Origin: Schoenoplectus triqueter | Lineage: Eukaryota > Streptophyta > Magnoliopsida > Poales > Cyperaceae | Assembly: GCA_964058805.1 (NCBI GenBank) | Contig: CAXKVV010002149.1 | Coordinates: forward strand, 186,001-250,000 | Length of the DNA: 64,000 bases | Reading direction: 5' to 3' | In this document: positions 36,368 through 47,502 of the stretch, one piece after another | Layout: the number at the start of each line of letters is the position of its first letter | How positions within the stretch are numbered: the first letter of the stretch is position 1 | Program-made: the position numbers and the translations under genes | The notes under the pieces: model-generated | Databases searched by the model: none | What the model saw: only the letters and a program-made list of their open reading frames with translations | What the model was told of the DNA's origin: nothing

Positions 36368-36513
36368 TTAAGAATAAAGGTCACAAAACCAATGTATGGA
36401 TCCCCATATCCCACGGTCCAGTTATTGGACGCTGAGATTGCATGCGCTTTATCAATATTGGCTTATTTCACGCATTTATTTATATTTATTACAAAGAGCG
36501 TATAAATTTGTTC

Positions 36514-36617
36514 ATTAGTATTATCAGATAATATGTAATAATTAAAATGTTATATATCAATTATGATTAGTATTATCAGATAATGTGTAATGATTAAAAC
36601 ATTATATATCAATTATG
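36514..36617. repeat. 52-bp tandem duplication
   Basis: ATTAGTATTATCAGATAAT begins units at 36514 and 36566, with the same order of bases across about 50 bp. Confidence 0.75.
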
Positions 36618-38590
36618 ATTGAGATGACTGATTTTATAAAAATGACGGTTTAGATTTCAGTCAAAACTCATTTTTCTTTCTATTTCATTTGTTATTTTTT
36701 TTCTCTCTATTCCGTTTTTTCTAAAAAACAATTGTAACTATTTTTTTTTGGATGTACAACTGTTAACGCTCTAAATAGAATGCAGGCCTATTTTTCCGAA
36801 TTATGTGAGAAATTTCCATGGCGCAAAACGAAAATTTTCAAAGACGAAAGTTGTAATGTCCTGTCCAGTAGCAACTAATTCTAAGCTTCAATTTGCACGA
36901 CAGTTGAATAGATCAAAAAACCTTCTTGCTAACTATTAATTATATATTAACGAAGTTAAAAGGCATACAATTAATTTAAAAGTACAAATCCATTATATTT
37001 ACAGAGGTGCTGTAAGATTATCTGGTGACTTCTCCGCTTCATAGGAAACAAAGCAAAAGAAAAAATAAGAAACAAACCAAACAAACAATTGCATTAATTA
37101 TTGGGATGCCAATTAGTGGGCGTGACAGGGAAAGCATGACAAGCAGCCAATGTGTCACATGGACTGGTTGCGCTTTCATGGGTCAGGCATTGTGGTTCAA
37201 ACGGTACAGTTAGGTAAACAAGTGGTATCTCAGGTTATCTGGAAAGATCATGGCGTATAATGATGTCTCAAAATTATTTTGCTTGTTAAGTGCTGGTACA
37301 GTGCCAGTGTGCCACTGCTACTGCTATGGTGCATTCGTCCTCCAACACACTCTTTTCTTCTCGACACAAGCACATTATGTAACATGAACTTTTCCTTTCT
37401 GGCAATTATTCCCTTTGGACCATCCTTTTGGCTCCTCAAATTAGAGAGAGAATTTTACTGGTAGATTTTGTAATTTCACTGCTGGTTTGGTCCAATTTTG
37501 GTAAGGCAGCGGCTTGAGTTGGAAAAGAAAAGAAAGGTTGGTACTGGTAGTAGGATTTAGAACACAAGTGGTAAAGATTTTACGCACATTTGGAAGAAGT
37601 CTTGGGCAAATGTAAATCAAATTGGAAAAACTCTGGTTGTTATATTGAACCATCGCTGCTGTTAAGGTCATGGGTTCAAACCCCAGCAAATACTAGAAAA
37701 GGATATTAACATCATAAACAAATTAAATATCAGATCGGACCTCTAATATAAAAATGCCTACAATAAAAAAAATTACCTAGTGGAGAGAAGAAATATATTT
37801 GATAATGGATTCTAAACCCATTAAGGTGCTTAGTGTATGGGAAACATTAATTAATATGACCTAGTAAACTATGATCCAAAAAAGATTTTTTTTTAGAGAG
37901 AAAGATGAGAGTTCAGCTTATAAATTTAAGTTTGTATCTATGAAGACTTAAATTTATAACTTATTTGAGACCATTCTAGTTAGCTATAACTTTCACTTAT
38001 TAGATAATTTACATCATCTGAAAAAGTTGCTGAAGTTTTCTTTACTCTTGGGCTAGTAGATGTAACACAAATTGATTATTCAAAATGCACGTGAGCAAGT
38101 AAACACCTGCTGCCAATATTTTTTTTTTCTAGGAGCCTATCATACATTGCTTGTAAATAATAATGATAAATAGATTATCTTTTATGATTCTGAAGCATCA
38201 AAAGCAACGAGCAGATTTGCTTTACGACAGTTTCATGCCTTCAAAATTCGAACCATCCCAAATTCTCAATGTCTCGAGGTTTATACATTGACTTCATTCA
38301 CTTGATCCATACTCTATTTTTTTTTTAAAAAAAAAGACAGAGAGAGAGATCACGAATTTGATCAATATGATTTCAATCGGTACAATCTTAATTTTTTTCC
38401 GCTTAGAAAAATTTAATCATGTACATTTGAAAGAAAAATTCCTATCTTGCACCAAGTCTTATATATTTATCCTTTCCCATCTCCGTTGTAAATACTGTGG
38501 TGCCTCCTAATGAAATAATGGGTGGGCAAATCTTGATAATGGATTATTTTAATAATTTTGGTAATAAATTTTCAAATAGAAAAAAACTTT
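36618..38590. other. Intergenic DNA; possible SINE relic at 37560-37700
   Basis: No gene recognised. GGTTCAAACCC at 37673-37683 matches a pol III B box, and GTGGTAAAGATTTT at about 37569 resembles the tRNA-like head of plant SINEs, but there is no tail or duplication, so this is tentative. Confidence 0.3.
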
Positions 38591-38610
38591 AAGGATATGT
38601 TTTTCTCCTT

Positions 38611-38776
38611 GTAAATTGATGATGATTCAAATTTCATATAATTTCATTATCGTTTGATACTCCATTAAGGATCATTAAAATTTTATATAATTTATAATTA
38701 TTATAATTTGATGGTCTTTGAATGACTATCAAACGATAATGAAATTACATGAAATTTGAATCACCATCAATCCATA
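38611..38776. mobile_element. MITE / foldback element
   Basis: Inverted repeats of about 45 bp: GATTCAAATTTCAT-TAATTTCATTATCGTTTGATA on the left matches the complement of 38728-38770 with two changes. A short AT-rich loop lies between. The exact outer limits and target duplication are not clear. Confidence 0.65.
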
Positions 38777-38789
38777 AATATAAAAATCC

Positions 38790-39405
38790 TACCGGACTTT
38801 CTAAACCTAAAGTTGGTATTTGTTGATTGGTGTACACCTAATGGGGACCAAGTTATCAATGCCAATTATACCTTCCTAGTTGCTACATTTTGGCGAGTCC
38901 CTATCAATTCCTTTCTCCACCTATTTTCTATCCATTTCTTTCTTTTACATTTTTTTGTCAACTTTTACATTAATTGTTGTCCTGAAAGTGACTCCTGATA
39001 ATTGTTTTGCCAACTTGTTACTCTATTATTGAGACTCATGAACAATTTTTGCGACAACAAGCATTATAGATGTAATAACGGCCTATGCTCTAAAAAAGCA
39101 TATGTTCTTTACATTGCTAATTTTTTTTTAACCTACTTCAGTTATTTTGTAGGAAATCAATGCTAGTGTACTTATTTCAGGGACTTGCTTTTTACATGTT
39201 TTTTAATTATTTTTGGTAACTCTTCAAAAAGCAAAAGAAGAAAGTTAGACGTTGCATCACCAAGTGTGCATCGGACCACGTCCAGTGTGTACTAATTATA
39301 CTTACGTCATAGTTAGTATAATTTTAGGATGGTCCAAATAATGTGTATGGAAATTCAAAAAAAAACAAAAACAAATGTGTATTATGCAATAACTAAGTGT
39401 ATATA
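38790..39405. other. AT-rich intergenic DNA
   Basis: An 80-codon frame crosses 38756-38998 but begins inside the MITE and has no known motif. Confidence 0.4.
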
Positions 39406-39876
39406 TCTATACTATTATATAAAGCATCTAAGAATTGGATGGTCCATTTTTTGTCATGATATTTTTTTATTATATCCATTTTATCTCTCAATTAGACGAA
39501 TAATATTTATTTTTGGTTGATCAAACGTATGTGATCGCGTCCATTGATCCCCTCTTTCTCTCCATTTATTTCTCATATATACTATTATTTCCATAATATT
39601 ATTTTTTTATTTAGCAACTTTGTGCATATTTGGTAAGAAATTAATGGTGATAATATATGTTAGAATAATTTACTTTTCTTGCCATAAAAATCATTAATCA
39701 TTAATTCATATTGTGCAAAAATCTCATCCAAAATTTAATATAGTCTTTATTATAGGTTTTCTCTATAATTTGGTGAATTTATAATTTAATATTAGATAAA
39801 TGTGAATTTTTTTATTTTATAATATTTTAATATTTAAATAAAAAGTCTGTTGCAACGCGCAGATATGTAGTACTAG
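39406..39876 (+). mobile_element. Non-autonomous Helitron-like element
   Basis: It begins TCTATACTATTATATAAAGC after an A and ends CAACGCGCAGATATGTAGTACTAG. TC at the start and CTAG at the end, with a GC-rich short motif just before it, match Helitron ends, which make no target duplication. The base after CTAG is A, not the preferred T. 471 bp, no Rep/helicase sequence. Confidence 0.5.
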
Positions 39877-42356
39877 ACAAATCTTCGTCAAATAGAGTTT
39901 TTAGATACACATTAATCCGAAAGGCAAGCCCTTGTTTTGTCTTACTTGTTTTAATATGAATTTTGAGAATTTGGATACAATTTCGAAAGATAACATAGCT
40001 ATTAATGTTAGCTGTCAAAATACATTTTGACTTGCAAAAATGTTTGATAGTTGTCCATAACGATTTCACAGAAATAGGTGGTTGGAAATAGTGCCAAAAA
40101 CAATGAATATGGAGTGTTTAGAAAATAAATTCATAAAAAGATCTTACCATACGCATCACTAAAACTCTTAACTACACAATGAGGCAAAATTTGACTACTT
40201 TTGCCCCCTCTGAGTACATTAATGATTGCCCATAGAACTTTAAAACATTTAGGATAAACGCATTTGAATGTCAAGAAAAGAACAATTTCTAAATAACTAA
40301 TTTTTGTTTATATGCTTCAATATTTATTATATAATTAATTATCACGTAAGATTAAAATTTTCAATATAATCATTTGGAATTAGAGTTTTATTTCTACACT
40401 CAAATGAAGTGCATAAATTATTTATATTTCATACATAACATGATTAAAAGGGGATTGAAATAATATCGTAAAACCCTGGAATATTTTTGCCCCAAAAAAT
40501 ATTACATTGCGTAATGCACACTGCATTTTTTTGTATGTTTCATGATGATTTATTTCTTCGCCATGGAATATTTTGTTACTAGTACTGTTCAGTTAAACTC
40601 TGTCAAAAAATTTAAACGAATGTTAGATCTCTCTTGAGAACAATAATAATGATATCAATGAAGCTGTCCCCTCAACAACTCGCATTTGTCGACCCCCCCC
40701 CCCCCCCCCCCACCCCACCCCCCTCCATTTTATGTCACTCTCATGCTTTTGTGAAAAGGAACATAGTTACTTCTATCCTATCTACTATTGCTATCAGTAT
40801 CTAGTCAAGTTAACTCTCTTTCTAAGATACAATCACCCAACTCGCTTTCAAGCTATATATCTATTGAAAAATAAAACGTTGCTATCTGTTTGGTGCCAGT
40901 TCTTTAATGTCAGAAAACAACTTTGAAGAACTTTTTCTCCAATTGGCGTATTAAAATATGCCAATTTTGAATATTGCGGAATTAGTCTTAATGTTGGATT
41001 AATAATCAGAGCTCATTAGTCAGGGAGGGAGCACGCACAACCTTTTTTGTTGTTTCAATTTTATAGTTTCTCTGATATGTGGTATCATGAAATGAGATAA
41101 GATAAACGCTTAAACAGTGTATTGGTTCGCATGGATGCCCACTAAAGATCTTGCATGTTTGGACTTTGTAAGAAAAGTTATTCCTTCCATCATCGCCTAC
41201 AAAAATACAAATGCATGCAACTAGCCCAAATTCAAGTGTGACCCCACAAGTAAAATCGGAAAACAAATCAGGGTATAACTCCAAAATATAATTTCAATGG
41301 ACATATTTCGTGAGAAGATTTTTTTTTTCAAATACATTACCCCCTGTTTCTATTGAAACAAGAAGTCCGAATATGGTACCACAATCCGGTACCTATTTCG
41401 TGAAGGGAATTCCCAACAATTCTTTGTTTCTGACCGTTTCTTTATCCTAAATTTGTATATGAAATTTGATCTGCCGTTTCACATATTATATCGAGGGAAT
41501 GCGATAAGAAGCATAAGCTTCAATACATGTTTCATCGTGCATGAAGAGTTTCGAATATCAATTGTTGAAATTACGGCCCTTAACTTTTTCTCAAAAAAAT
41601 TTACTGTCCTTAACTGCTTACAGGGGTACGTGCGGAATTTTAAGATTTTTATGGGGTTACTAATGTAATACTCCTGAATACAATTCAAGGCAGTATTGAA
41701 GTAAATTGCGTAACTGCAGGATGAATTAGGAAATTGGAAATGGCGGAAGAACTAACTGGTGAAAAATGAAACTCAAATTGAACAAAATTATAATTTCATA
41801 GCATGAATCTGTTGTTTAATTACATAGCCTATATGCGACAATCATCAGAAAATAATTAGTACAAGAATTAATTTTAAATCCTAAATCTAAGCTTGACTTA
41901 ACGACGATGCGCCACGTCAGCTGGAATTGAATTGACAGTTTGACACCGTCTAATTAATTAGTTGTTGGCGCTTATCCTTCGATCAGTGTTTTAAATAACG
42001 GGTCCCCTTGTCAGCGTTGCTTAATTTAAAAGAGTTCTGCCTGAGTTCTTGCTCGTGCTGCCCTTCTTCTATCGATGAGTTGTTTTTTCTCCTCCATCTG
42101 TCAGCAATTCGATAGCCGACACTGCTCCCCCCATCGCCAAATTCTTGTCCTCAAGAATGGCAGAAGGAAATATTGAAATTAATTATTATTAATTACAACA
42201 TGTATGCGTTTATATATAATAAATATATATTATATAATAGACTATCAAATTATATTCAAATTATATCCGTTATGAAATGATCAAATTCTATATCGAGTTT
42301 AATATATGTCATGAGAAGTGAGTTCTTTAATGTGTAGAATGCGTATTAATAACTTT
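39877..42356. other. AT-rich intergenic DNA
   Basis: No supported gene or RNA. It includes a C run at 40693-40711 followed by ACCCCACCC (to 40726). Confidence 0.45.
40693..40726. repeat. Poly-C tract
   Basis: Nineteen consecutive C, then C-rich sequence broken by single A or T. The length may be unreliable in assembly. Confidence 0.85.
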
Positions 42357-42723
42357 GGGCCCGTTCGGCAGTGATGGAATAGAGGAAAAGTGTGGAATTA
42401 TGCTGGAATAGTAGCCGAACGAGAAAATAATTGAATGGAATAGAGAAAAAATGGAAAAGTGGAATAGCAACGGAAACATGCAGTCAAACCCCTGTTTTTT
42501 ACATTTTGGTCCCTCTCAATTCCATAGAACAAGCTTTTTTCAATTCCAGAGGGGTGATGGAATAGAGGAAGAGAGTTTTTCTATGGATCGGAATAGTCTC
42601 AATTCCTCTCTTTCACTATTCCTTTCTTACCGAACACAATTGGAATAGATGAGAAGAGTGATCAATTCTTAATTCCATAATTCCTCAATTCCTTTGTTAT
42701 TCCATTGTTCGCCGAACAGGCCC
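42357..42723. mobile_element. MITE with GGGCC-GTTCGGC ends
   Basis: About 367 bp. The left end is GGGCCCGTTCGGC; the right end read inward is GGGCCTGTTCGGCG. Both are followed inward by ATGGAATA-type sequence in inverted orientation. TTT flanks both sides (42354-42356 and 42724-42726), consistent with a 3-bp duplication as in Harbinger-like MITEs, although TTA would be usual. Confidence 0.7.
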
Positions 42724-42833
42724 TTTATGATTTAGTAATGGTCTAAATTATATAAAGTTTGATAATAATACAATTATGCTATTGGTCCCTGGAGAACACA
42801 ACTATAGACAGTTTTCTGATTAAGCAGCGAATC

Positions 42834-43197
42834 TGTTAAGAGAGATTTGGATCTGATATGAACCCGCTAAGAAATAACTGTTCTCAGTTATGGGCGTCCA
42901 TTATATACAGGGAGAGTGTTTGTTTTCGAAATGAATTCCTCATTCTCCATTTTCTGGCACCTTTTTATTTTCCAACAGAAATTCATATCTCTAAGACAGT
43001 TCTAGAAGAGACGAAAACTGTCTACGTCAATCCTCTCAGTCGCTCCATCGGATTAGAGGAAGATCGTTAGAAGACTTAAAAGAATCTGGTGATCAACGGG
43101 GTTGTGTCTATCTGGAAGATCGACAGCATGAATCAAGGTAATCTAATTTATGATTAAGGGTTCACTAGAGGATCACGACCATAAAGAAATTATAACA
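42834..43197 (+). repeat. 5' LTR of a second, truncated copia element
   Basis: Starts TGTTAAGAG and ends TTATAACA (TGTTA/TAACA inverted termini), 364 bp, with a TATA-like TTATATACA near 42901. It is followed two bases later by a primer binding site. A matching 3' LTR was not found. Confidence 0.6.
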
Positions 43198-43199
43198 AT

Positions 43200-43212
43200 T
43201 GGTATCAAAGCC
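43200..43212 (+). promoter_or_regulatory. Primer binding site (initiator tRNA-Met type)
   Basis: TGGTATCAAAGCC differs from the consensus TGGTATCAGAGCC by one base and sits just after the LTR end. Confidence 0.75.
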
Positions 43213-44469
43213 TACTCTAGTTGAATTGTTAAGATCTGATGACTGATTCAAAAATTTCTCAAAGATTCTTATGTTTTAATTGGATATGTTCTTTTAATCA
43301 AATAGTTTATGAATGATTCAGAAATATGTATATCTGTTTGTTAAAATTAAAATCAAGATTGGCAATTCGGTTTCGAAAATTAAGTTTATCAGTTTATCAG
43401 AATCCAAAAAATAGAAATATTTAATAAATTGATTGGCCAACAAAGTAGTTTTTGAATTATATATGATTAACTGTCGAATTTCATGATTCTTTTAAGAAAG
43501 TGCAAATTTCTAATCTGTATTCCGCTGCGTTATTTTTGAATCATGTCAAAATCAGTTGTTGATTATGTAAACAGGCGGTTATGTAAACCGCCGCAGTTAG
43601 GAAGCCTATCTTGTATTGCATGCCTAACTTTTTTTTGCAGAACGATTATGAGATAGTATGACTCTGTTGTTTTGTGTGAAAATTATAATGCATGAATGAT
43701 TGATGTGTTTAAATGACTTAAGGTGCCCATTAATTATTTTTTATTTTGATGACTTGCATGTCACATATGTATGTATCATTATTAGGACTTTGTGTAATTT
43801 TTATCTATTATTAGAATAATAATTTGGTAAGAATGAGAAAATTACATGAAATACAAGATGATGGTTGTTGTAAAGAGGATTCTTACAAAGGAGATCATCA
43901 TGTTTTGGTCATACTATCTCACTTATGAATTGACTTATGATGGTTGTTGGTTATTTGATATTGATTGCATGAACTCATGAATTGATATTTAGGTTAAATC
44001 AACATATTTAAGATATTTATTCAGATAATATTAAATCATTATGAAGGCTTCAGATAAAAATACATTTTTAAAAATAATTAACAAAAATATTATCTTACCA
44101 ATGTAAGCTCTCGTATTGGCGTTAATTATTTTTCAGACCTGTATACAGAAGATATACATATAATATTTGATTCTTGGACTGGCCTAAAAGAAAGACAATA
44201 ATCACTTATTATATGTAAACAGATTCTAGTAATATATAGGTAATAGTCAATAAGTTTTAGGTGTAATTAGTTGATTGGCCCAAAGGAAGGTTGACTAATT
44301 GACATTAAATGGACTGTTATATATCATTATTACATCTAATTATCTTAGAATAATAATTAATTCCAAAGAACATTTATTATTCGGGAATACTTAGTTGATC
44401 AAAATATGTCTTATTTTGATTTAATATTATAATTCAGACATTTGATTCGTTATATTGCATATATTTTTC
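43213..44469 (+). other. Leader of the second copia element
   Basis: 1.26 kb of AT-rich sequence between the primer site and the first gag-like codons. No open frame. Confidence 0.5.
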
Positions 44470-45330
44470 AGCAAAAATTACTGATCTTACTATCAGCATC
44501 AATAATATTCTGATACTGACGGGTTCTAACTACAAGGAACGGAAAGATATCTTAGAGATTATTCTTAGGTGTCTTGACCTAGATATAGCGTTACAGCATG
44601 CTAAACCTCCTGTGTGTATTAAAGGTAGTTCTGAAAATATGCAAAATACACATGCACGGTGGATGAGGTCAAATCGCTTGTGTCTTAAGGTCATGTAAAA
44701 GACTATTCTTGAAAGTTTTAGGGGACCTATTTCTGATTTCACTCTTGCCTTGGACTATCTTAAGGAACTTGAACAGGGGTTTGTTAGGAATGAAAATGCT
44801 CAAATAGGCATTCTGTTAAATAAACTTTGCACAATGAAGTACAATGGCAGAAGCAATGTAAAAGAGCACATTCTTGAAATGATGAATATCGCTTCAAAAT
44901 TAAATGCACATAAACTGGATATATCAGAAGATATGTTAGTCTATTTGTCTCTCAACTCTCTTCTCACTTTTTTTGGGCAGTTCAAGGTGAGCTACAACTG
45001 TCAGAAGGAATCATGGACAATCAATGAGCTCACTTCGCACTGTGTTCAGGAGGAAGAGCGTTTGAAGACGGACAAGAGCAAGAGCGCAAATATTTCTTCC
45101 ACATACAAGGAAAAAGGAAAACAGAAATATAAAATCAATTCAGATGCTGCAACTACAAGTTCGTTGAAGAAACCCACTAAAGACAAGAAATCAATTATCA
45201 AGACAGAGCCAGATAAGGAAAAAAAATGTTTCTTTTGTGGATCTGAAGGGCACATGAAGAAAAATATATCAATTATCACGCATGGCGTGCAAAAAAAGGT
45301 ATTTTTTTCTCTTGTTTGTAAATAACTTAA
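44470..45330 (+). pseudogene. Copia gag, broken
   Basis: A gag of the UBN2 type can be read from about 44500 (LTGSNYKERKDILEIIL) through ARWMRSNRLCLKVM, a stop at TAA in the codon after that Met (about 44696), and then an open 191-codon stretch at 44750-45325 with FKVSYNCQKESWTINEL and HCVQEEERLK. The zinc knuckle CFFCGSEGHMKKN keeps C-x2-C-x4-H but its last Cys is Ile. No convincing ATG remains. It was once the particle protein of a retrotransposon different from the one at 9-18 kb. Confidence 0.75.
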
Positions 45331-45660
45331 TTCAGTTTTAGTCTCAATAGACACATGATGGATAGATTCGGGTGCAACTACTCACATATCTATGTCTATG
45401 CAGGGTTGCCGAATTTACCGTAAGCCAAGAGATGATGAAAGATATATATCTATGTAGACGATGACAATAAGGCAGAAGTTAAAGCTATAGGACATTTTAG
45501 ATTATTTATGAAAATTGGTTTATATTTGAATTTATTTGATACTTTTGTTGTACAGTCTTTTAGACAGAACTTAATTTCTATTTCCGCATTGGACAAATTA
45601 GGTTTTTCTTGTTCATTTGGAGATGAAAAGTTTGGTTTGTATCGACACTCCAATATGGTT
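45331..45660 (+). pseudogene. Copia protease fragment
   Basis: After gag the sequence W-I-D-S-G-A-T-T-H-I-S (45360-45392) holds the aspartic protease motif D-S-G-A, and NLISISALDKLGFSCSF follows at 45570-45620 in the open frame 45508-45765. Similarity ends near 45660, where unrelated GC-rich DNA begins. Integrase, reverse transcriptase and the 3' LTR are absent. Confidence 0.65.
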
Positions 45661-45970
45661 GTGTGCGACCCTTTTTCGCGCGCTCCGCACCGCCGCTGGG
45701 CGATGGGATGCGGAAGAAGGACACGGAGATCCCTCCCAAGCGTGCATCATTTTAATGCCGACTGATTCTGCCGTTTAGAATGATTTGGATGCGCATTTAG
45801 GGGGTTTTTAGTGATTGTGAGTTCTTGTAGATTCCGGTGGGCGCAAGCCCCCACCGTTAATTACCCTGGGCTATTAACCTCGATGCACCTCTGGATCTTT
45901 AAAAGGGAGAAGCAAATAGTATAGTTAAATGATGGTCAAGTGGTCGTCTGGATTCACCGAAAGGTTGATC
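45661..45970. other. GC-rich sequence of unknown origin
   Basis: An abrupt rise in GC at 45660 (TTTTTCGCGCGCTCCGC) marks a junction with the copia remnant. No domain recognised. Confidence 0.4.
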
Positions 45971-45979
45971 CCGTAAAAG

Positions 45980-46500
45980 ACGAACCTACTACAGATCGGT
46001 TCAGTCTTTACCGCCTTGAGAGATAACCTTACTACAGATCAGATTAATCTCTTCGAAGGGGTTCGAGGTGAGTCTACTTACAGAACGACTTAACCTCAGT
46101 TGATCTAGAAGATAAACCTACTACAGAACGGTTCAATCTTAACTAGTCAATAACCAATCACACAAAATACAACTCGAAGCACTAAGCCGGCTGATCTTGA
46201 GGTTGGTGAATCAGGAGAAGGGTGGATTTGACCCACATGTTTCTTCTTGCTGATCTTCTAGATCATGAATTCCAAACACTAAGTCGATTCATAAACCTAG
46301 GAGTACAACTGCACACAAAGTCAAACCTGGAGCACTGAGCCAGCTTGACATTGAGGCGTGTGTCAGTGAAGGAACCTACTACAGAACGGTTCACATTCAC
46401 TGTCTTGTGGATGAATCTACTACAGAACGATTCAATCTCACAATCTCGGAAGATGGACCAGAAGACAAACTTATCGACGGATGAGTTCAGTCTTACTAGC
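45980..46500. repeat. Degenerate repeat array, ACCTACTACAGAACGGTTCAAT motif
   Basis: Variants start at about 45984, 46026, 46071, 46115, 46373 and 46415, and a weaker one near 46470. Between them a second motif of the type AGCACTAAGCCGGCT-GAT recurs (about 46180, 46280 and 46332). Spacing is irregular, so this is not a simple satellite. The motif does not match a family I know. Confidence 0.6.
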
Positions 46501-46850
46501 TCAACTAGTCATGAATTACTTGTTCATGACACCGAGTCATTAAGATGTCACTTCTTTCGGACATCGTAATGTTCTTCTTTCTTGGAGTCGACATATCTCT
46601 TCATGTTGATGTCGCAGCCTTGGTTATTCTTCAACGAGCGTCAAGATGTTCTTGTCCCGACTAATTATTCTAAATGTTGCATTACTTGTGCAAAATCACT
46701 GTGTTGCTCTACACCCCTTGTGTGAGCGTATTTATTCACCTCTAAAATGTAAAAAAGATTATTACATTTTTATTGATTTTTTTATTATTAAGATAATGTC
46801 TTTCATCATTATCTCTATTACAAAGGTGAATATATATTTTTTTTATTTTT

Positions 46851-47250
46851 AAACTCTATTTATTTCTGTAGAAGATTACTTACAAAAATAATAGGAAAAT
46901 GGATTAGCTATTATATAGAATTTTATTTAGATTTTTGGGATTTTTATAATAGCTAAGGTAATAGAATTTTATTTTTTATTATTTCTAAACTCTATTTATT
47001 TTTGTACAAAATCACTTACAAAAATAATAGAAAATAAGTGGGCTATTATTTATGATTTTATTTGAATTTTTAGGATTTTTTATAATAGCCAAAGTAATAG
47101 GATTTTATTATTATAGTTTTTACTATTTTTAAATTCTATTTATTTTGTAGAAAATTATTTACAAAAAAATAATAGAAAAATAGTTAGATATTATTCAGAA
47201 TTTTATTTGAATTTTTAGGATTTTTATAATAGCCAAAGTAGCAAGTCAAA
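46851..47250. repeat. AT-rich tandem repeat, three copies of about 140 bp
   Basis: Units begin AAACTCTATTTATTT at 46851, 46987 and 47131 and share TTACAAAAATAATAGAAAA and GGATTTTTATAATAGC blocks. Confidence 0.8.
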
Positions 47251-47502
47251 GCTTAGTCAAATAGGGAAAAGCAAACAATGTCATTTTGCTTTTAAATTGT
47301 TTCAGTACTGTAAAATTCTTAAAATTGAAATGTTTTTATATAGAAAAATACTATGAAAAACAAAGAATTTTTAGAAACAAATTTGAGTCAATTTGGAGTT
47401 TGGGAACATTTCCAAATGATTTATTTAATCTATACTTTTAATATTCTGTTATTAATTAATTATTGGGCTCAATCTGGGCCTTTAGATCTATATCAAGATT
47501 AG

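Noticed and set aside
37560..37700. tRNA gene
   Set aside because: Only a B-box-like motif and a vague A-box; no cloverleaf can be drawn, so at most a SINE relic.
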